Source: Amoeboaphelidium protococcarum (lineage: Eukaryota > Aphelidiomycota > Aphelidea). Taken from it: DNA of 64,000 nucleotides. The position numbers and the translations under genes were made by a program. Below the pieces are notes generated by a model, which did not search any database, was not told where the DNA came from, and worked only from the letters and a program-made list of their open reading frames with translations. Below, piece after piece: positions 58,745 to 64,000 of the stretch. Location of the stretch: positions 992,001 to 1,056,000 of the forward strand of contig JALECJ010000256.1 of the NCBI GenBank assembly GCA_023515745.1, given 5' to 3'. How positions within the stretch are numbered: position 1 is the first letter of the stretch; each line of letters begins with the position of its first letter.

Positions 58745-59938
58745 TCATAGGCAGATACCTCTACAACGTGGAATCTGTTGGCTAACGATGCAACTACCCG
58801 AGAGTTGAGACTATTGCAATAATAGCTTATGATTGTCCCACATCCATTTGATTATTAAAGCCGCGTCGAAACCATTACAGCTATCAATGATACTCGAATG
58901 TACCTTGACAAACTCTTCAGTTTCCATGTAACAGAATGCACAATCAATATCGCCCGTAATTGCTTTAACAGAGGCAAATATTTCAACAGTCGCCAAAACA
59001 TGCAGCATAATTTTATCTGTATAATCAAACTCCAATCGATAATCTTCAACTTTTAGATTTTCAATTTTTAGCTATGAAGGAATAAACGAGAATAGATCAA
59101 AAATATTATCTTCTGACTGCAGTCTGCCTCTACGATATCCATAATGTTTATTCAAAATCGACCCAAAATCCTTCAAAATTTTTCCAGTGCCGTACATGGA
59201 CAATGGTGAGGCTAAAGCTGTCAAGCCAGCACCTAAAGGAGGGAAAGTTATACAAGCAGCAGTAACAACTATCGCACATCCTCCAGCAATCGCTGCGCCA
59301 CCTAACCCATCTTCGAGAATGACTTTCACAGTATCGGTATCAAATTTATCCTTGTTTTTTGCAGCAGCAATGCCTCTATCCAGGAGAGTTTTACCACCTT
59401 CTACTAAGAACCCTACCCCAAAGGCAATTCCTCCATTTGTAATGCATTTCTTCAATCCAGTTAATGCTCCTTGTCTAGCATTACTTACATCAATTTTTCG
59501 CTGTTCTTCTACCGTCATGGATTCGCTTCCTCTCATTGTATTGTCCTTACCATTCTCCCATTTGATATTATCGGCGCTCTTAGTCCTATCAACACTATGA
59601 GAAGTGATATGACTAGCTTGTTTATCACTCAAAAACGCTTTTATATCGTTCACAGACGTCTTAACCTGAGACGGTAATTTACTGTAAAGATTTTTCGCTT
59701 CTTCAACGCTTCTTCTGGCGCCTCTAAGACCAGCTCTCCTGAACTTCATTTGCATATTCTTGGGTAAGTCATCAAAGGATAGAATTTTACGTGCAGATTT
59801 AGCCACTGTAAATTTTACAGCACTAGACCTATGATCCTGAGAAACATGCTCGGTATTTGACAGCTTGCACTCATTAATTTTGAGCAACTGACTATTGATA
59901 GCCATAAAGAGCTGTAGTGTAGCTTTTGTATACTCCAT
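58745..59938 (-). CDS. Bacterial-looking protein with an HNH-like His motif, nearly free of UAR codons
   Basis: 397 aa, ATG (59938) to TGA. The core ~290 residues contain no TAA or TAG codon and ~9 Gln residues all coded CAR; only two UAR codons occur, near the end. The central motif HITSHSVDRTKSADNIKWE, followed by MRGSESMT, resembles the His/Asn/Trp pattern of bacterial HNH-type or phage-associated proteins. It precedes a Gly/Ala-rich, membrane-like segment (GGAAIAGGCAIVV). The frame is also open upstream to an ATG at 60172, which would add a signal-like N-terminus. Catalytic function is unproven. The codon contrast suggests a transferred gene. Confidence 0.6.
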
Positions 59939-60282
59939 GAATATATGACAATTCGTCAATAGATTGCAATAAAGTAATTGACAGACAATTCGGCCCAGAA
60001 GAAGATTGAAAATTTTGAAAAAGCGGACAACCTTATGAATAGCGCACCGACAGTAAACAGTAAAACAGTAAAAAGCGAGAGCGCGAGAGGAAGACTGAAA
60101 CGCGCTCGTGTCGATAATACCAATGACAACGACGACACAAACGCTGAAACAATAGAACACTGTAATCTTCATTTTCCACCCACATCCGCTATTATTTATT
60201 TAGTGTAGAATACGCTTTGGAATTTTAACAAGGCCAGCAATCTGATATAAAAACGAACTCATTTTTAGGATAACTACGAGAC
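59939..60282. other. Intergenic region between the HNH-like gene and the transposase-exonuclease gene
   Basis: 344 bp between divergent genes; both promoters should be here unless the HNH-like gene starts at 60172. Confidence 0.4.
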
Positions 60283-62569
60283 ATGATGGATAAGTGGTTG
60301 AAGATTAAGCCCAAAGCTGTGACTAGTGAGGGACCACAGCAACTGGGTGCTGAGAAGAAAAGTGATGGTCGCGGTGGAGCTAGAGTTAATGCTGGTAGGA
60401 AGAAGAAGATTGTAGAGGAACCAAGGTAATCTAATTATAAAATTTCATGGTTTTTAATACTGCAAATGTAGATTCAAGTTGCCAGAATATCGTGGAGGGA
60501 AACGCGCTGGTGCTGGTAGAAAGTCAGCTGCAGATTCTACTGACAATGATAGATAAGCTTCCAAAAAGATCAAAGCAGTCATGACTGATGATATTGTGGA
60601 CAATGACGACTAAAATCAGCCAAATATTTTCATCAATGTTCCGGTTGTAACTTCTGAAGCAGCTTCTGCGGACACTAGATTGTAGGCAACACCCACAGTT
60701 GAAACAGCTGATGCTGTAGATTAGCCCCCTTTGCTTTAACCAAATTTGGCTCCGGTGTTTGGGACCTTATCTGTTGGAGCCTCTAGTGATGAAAGTGCGA
60801 AGATCGATCCAGTGTTAGATCAGGGAAGAGATATTGATGATCCATAGGAGCGCTCTGACCATAATTTTGAGGAGTTGAACTGCGGCTTCCGCTCTGACTT
60901 CTTGTCTAATCAGATAGTAGATGAACTGTCTGAAGAATTTGAGGATGATTTGGCTTAACCTAAGGCTGGCTCTGTTGTTGCAGAGTATCTTGCTTCTGTC
61001 TTTACCAAAGTTAAAGATCGCAACAGTAATGTAATGAAAGCTGTTAGAGGTGGTAGTTTTTGGATTGAACCACCTAATCCTCTTGTGGCACTTACTAAGT
61101 CTATCAACAATGGACTTTAAGTGAAGCCAGATGATTTTTATTATCCCAGAGTGTTTGTATTTGTGCCTGATGTGATGTTTCCCCATCTAAAGGTCCCATG
61201 TCCGAATCCTTTATGTTCATCGGCGTCAGTGGTTCCAAAAGGGTTTCCCGATTATATGCGAAGAATCGTTGACTTAGAAGATTGTTATTACATAGCTACA
61301 TGCAGGTATCAATGCAAAGATTGTAATACTCATTTTGTGCCGACGTCAGCGGATGTTTTGCGCTAGTTTCCATTGGAGGTTTAGTTTGCATTCCCATGCT
61401 TATTGTCGAAGCGCTCTGGAATTGATTTGAAGATTGTAAAGATGCTTAACATCTTTATTGATCAATCAATGGGTCCTTAAGCTGTAGCAGACTATCTAAA
61501 AGAGTTGCATTCTTTAAAGCATCAAGAACTGGAGGTTCAATATTACTCTGCGTTAAATACTTAGAAAGCTGTATATGCGTTGTAAACGAGACTCTTTGCG
61601 TCCAAGATTGACTCTTCCGCTGTTCAATTTTCAAAGTTCGCCGATCCCAATGGGTACTCCGGATTTACACCTTCTGGTAACTATCTGCTATCCGTCTTTC
61701 TGAAGGATTATTAAAGAAAGAAGTCTTATTATGATCTGGAGGTGCAAAGAAGAGGTGGAAAGGTGCTTTCGGTTGACCACAGCTTTAAGTGGACGAGGCA
61801 CTTAATGCAAGTTAATGGGTAGTAGTTATTCGAAGGATTGCACTCAGTCATGAATGAATATGAAGAGATTCGCCAGCAATCATTGGTATAATCAGTGTCC
61901 AACGACTATCTGAGGGATCACATGGAGAACATGCAGGAGACGTACAATAATTTGGGGCATTCACCGCCCGAACTGGTTTACACGGACAATTGCTGCAGCG
62001 ATAGAGCTTTCTACGAGTCTGTATTTCCAAGCCTTCGTCAATCTACAAAGCTTTTATCTGAATTCCCTAATCCAAAGCAAATTATTTACCTCAATGATTA
62101 TTCATCTGCCTGTGCTTCTGCTTTTGAGTTATTTAATAGATGCGTATCCTCTAAAGATCGTGTTAAGATTGGTTTGGACTGTGAATGGACTACTAATAAT
62201 GTTGGAAAGGCAGGTAAAGTGGACTTGTTGCAATTGGCGTTTCAAGATGGCGTTGTTTACTTGTTTCATCTCACTTCTTTTAAGCAGTTTCCTCCAAGTC
62301 TCAAATTACTTTTGGAATCGTAATAATGTCTCTTCATTGGTAGATCTATCGGCGGCGATGTCAAGTATTTGCTATAAGATTTTAACATCTGTGTCAGCCA
62401 AACTCTAGAGTTATCGAAATGGGCTAAAGACGTTGGACTTGTCAAAAAGGCTACGCTAGGCCTGGATGCTCTCGTTTAAATAATTCTTGGCTATTGGCTG
62501 GAAAAGTCTGCCAATGGTCCTCGATTGTCAAATTGGGCGAAATCTAAACTTAGCTATCTGGCACCGTGA
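60283..62569 (+). CDS. Transposase-like protein fused to a DEDD 3'-5' exonuclease, two exons, truncated
   Basis: CDS join(60283..60425,60472..62569), 746 aa to the first TGA. The N-terminus has two GGxRxGAGRK motifs (GGARVNAGRKK and GGKRAGAGRK). A Cys-rich zinc-binding region follows (CPNPLCSS, CRYQCKDC), then an RNase H/DDE-like part (VLSVDHSFKW, VYTDNCCSDRAFY). A WRN-type exonuclease domain completes it, with IGLDCEW, GRSIGGDVKYLL and LSNWAKSKLS. The last catalytic block (YxxxD) is lost because the frame shifts at about 62550. The domain set occurs in mobile-element proteins of fungi and protists. UAR Gln codons are frequent, so it has been resident a long time. Confidence 0.6.
60426..60471 (+). 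other. Intron in the transposase-exonuclease gene (46 nt)
   Basis: GTAATC...AAATGTAG, phase 2. Splicing joins EEPR to FKLPEYRGGK in frame. Confidence 0.75.
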
Positions 62570-62630
62570 CGTGAATGCTGCATGTAACATTCGCTTACAT
62601 CTTTCTGGCAAGGAATTGCGATGGCGGTGA
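62530..62630 (+). pseudogene. Frameshifted end of the exonuclease domain
   Basis: In the frame next to the main ORF the sequence reads LAIWHRDVNAACNIRLHL to a TGA at 62628-62630. This matches the missing YAAxDAxA..I..L end of a WRN-type exonuclease. A single-base indel between about 62535 and 62565 would rejoin it. It is either inactivating or an assembly error. Confidence 0.55.
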
Positions 62631-62852
62631 AAGGCCAGCTCCATATCGCTACGATCCTCCACATCCTCAATAATGATCAGTCCAGGCTCCGCGCGCAATA
62701 GTCTGATCGGCGGTGAATATCCGTTGCTGTTCCTTATTCGCTTATTTTGTGGGAAAACACAGTCCTGTATGTTATGTAATCAGATCAATTTCCTCTATTT
62801 ATTACACCACTCGTATACTTTGTTCTTCTTCTTCAACGTAACATTTTTGGAG

Positions 62853-63599
62853 ATGATAAACACTATATTATTTGGTGTCTGTCTGGTAGCTTCTATTAGC
62901 TGTGTTTCTACTAATCAGAAGTACGTGTCTGCAGTGGTTGCAGGAGAATTTATTGTGGCTTTGAATGTGCCTGCCACTGTGTCCTCATCTGAGAGCTTTA
63001 TCGATGAACATTTGAACCGTGTATTTGGTCTGATTGCATCCGCCGAGTCATCCCATAACCCTGTTATGCACAAGTACAGCTTCGGTTATGCTGCAAAGAT
63101 GGATGATTAGTTGGTTGAGATGGTGCGCGCTATGCCGGAAGTCGATGTTGTCGAACCCAACTACATTGCCCACATTTTTGCTGAATAGCACAGTCCTAGA
63201 AATTGGGGTTTGATCCGCAGTTCTTAACGTTCCAAGATTTCTGGCCAAACGATTTTCACGTATCCTGATCACGCTGGGAACAGAACAACAGTCTACATCA
63301 TTGACACAGGTGTTGATACTTAACATTCTGAATTTAAAAAAGCAAATGGAACTGTTAATGCTCGTTTTGGTACAAGCTTTGTTTATGGTGGTGATAAAGG
63401 TGATTAAAATGGCCATGGAACTCATGTGGGTACTACTGTTTGAGGCAACTTATCCGGAGTTGCTAAATAAGCTGATATTGTATCTATAAGAGTTTGCGAT
63501 TATTAAGGCTAATGTACTTTATCTGCGGCAATTGCAGGTGTCTAATGGGCTATCAACGACCGGCTTCGGCATACTCACGTGATGATGTAGTCGTAGTGA
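62853..63599 (+). CDS. Subtilisin-like (S8, proteinase K type) protease, truncated
   Basis: 248 codons, ATG to TGA. A signal peptide (MINTILFGVCLVASISC) precedes an I9 propeptide (GEFIVALN...VDVVEPNYIA) and the start of a peptidase S8 domain. The catalytic Asp is in IIDTGVDT and the catalytic His in NGHGTHVG. The sequence then follows the family through CTLSAAIAGVQWAIND and abruptly becomes unrelated, ending at a TGA 16 codons later. The catalytic Ser region (GTSMATPH) is missing and is not found before the next gene at 63750. It looks like a truncated copy or one whose 3' exons are not recognisable. Confidence 0.75.
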
Positions 63600-63749
63600 T
63601 TGGTCACATTATTAGTATGAAAATAAACTTGGAATAGAGCGAAAGTTTCTGTTAAATTGATTAAGTCATCATATTATACAGTCCATTAAAAGACCACACC
63701 GCACTTACCATATACTACACGCGTTTTAATGACCATACAACCCTCACAT

Positions 63750-64000
63750 TCACACTCTTTCAAAGCTCACCAACTTTCTGAGAAATGAAACTTCCGCTGA
63801 ATCATGTGCTTGTGGTGTTTGTTTGATCGGCTGAAGGGGACTGCTGAGCATAGTTTGACGTTTTTGCTGCGCCACACAAAGTCTAAAATTTTCTCTCACT
63901 CTTGCCCTTGCTTCCGACAACAATAGCGATTCATCCATCACATTCTGGTATTTTATCAGTTGCTGCTACTCATTAAATAAGAAGAGTGCTTCACATTAAA
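63750..64000 (-). CDS. C-terminal fragment of an unknown gene (starts beyond the window)
   Basis: The minus-strand frame is open from base 64000 to a TGA at 63750-63752 (83 codons seen). It contains Gln-rich sequence with three UAR/CAR Gln in a row (NEQQQLIKYQNVM) and a helical, charged segment (SEARARVRENFRLC). No family recognised from the tail. The gene body lies to the right of the window. Confidence 0.5.

Noticed and set aside
59187-59600. 137-codon plus-strand ORF
   Set aside because: Antisense shadow of the HNH-like gene; Pro/Ser/Leu-rich without motifs.

Overview
The window is nuclear DNA of a eukaryote that reads UAA and UAG as glutamine and uses only UGA as stop. Nearly every gene is open across in-frame TAA/TAG codons. 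At several invariant positions these codons stand where the family has Gln: the GQTA block of the GTPBP1-like factor, TTQPEW of DCAF7, LRWQ of NOG1 and TTKQRL of the trimethyllysine dioxygenase. The few introns are short (46-82 nt) and all four end in TGTAG. Gene content points to an opisthokont on the fungal side. It includes a Snf5 with a C-terminal GATA finger, a protein with a Bni4/Afr1-like C-terminus, a BIM1-like copper-site secreted protein and a Tgl2-like lipase. Animal-like or amoeboid functions are also present: RasGEF, a PDE3-like phosphodiesterase and an ABI subunit of the WAVE complex. Aphelids such as Amoeboaphelidium, which are amoeboid parasites of algae known to use this code, fit best. 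This placement is inference.

Layout. 1-6.1 kb: N-terminal half of an ABCB transporter, an ABCG half-transporter and a trimethyllysine dioxygenase, all on the minus strand. 6.6 kb: tRNA-Asn. 7.3-11.1 kb: lipase, lipocalin-like protein and TFIIB. 11.2-13.8 kb: three tandem paralogous secreted Cys-rich proteins. 14.2-20.4 kb: CWC22, BMT2 and RasGEF. 20.4-23.9 kb: a poorly resolved stretch. 23.9-26.9 kb: DCAF7 and PRPF3. 26.9-31.6 kb: a gene-poor island with tandem and dispersed repeats. 31.6-38.4 kb: GPN2, a permuted papain-fold peptidase, ABI, NOG1 and a JMJD6-like oxygenase. 38.5 kb: a violaxanthin de-epoxidase homologue. 39.5-47.3 kb: PDE, ArfGAP, an MDC1-like FHA/BRCT protein and a BIM1-like protein. 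47.8-50.8 kb: a GTPBP1-like GTPase split by an intein in its P-loop. 51-57.5 kb: eS8, a PP1-binding protein, Snf5, holocytochrome c synthase, prohibitin-2 and a small ORF. 58.7-60 kb: a bacterial-looking gene almost free of UAR codons. 60.3-64 kb: a transposase/exonuclease fusion with a broken 3' end, a truncated S8 protease and the 3' end of an unknown gene.

Most loci are housekeeping genes packed at short distances with no operon logic. The standout is the intein in the GTPBP1-like protein. Next are the de-epoxidase homologue in an apparently non-photosynthetic lineage and the UAR-poor putative transfer at 59 kb.
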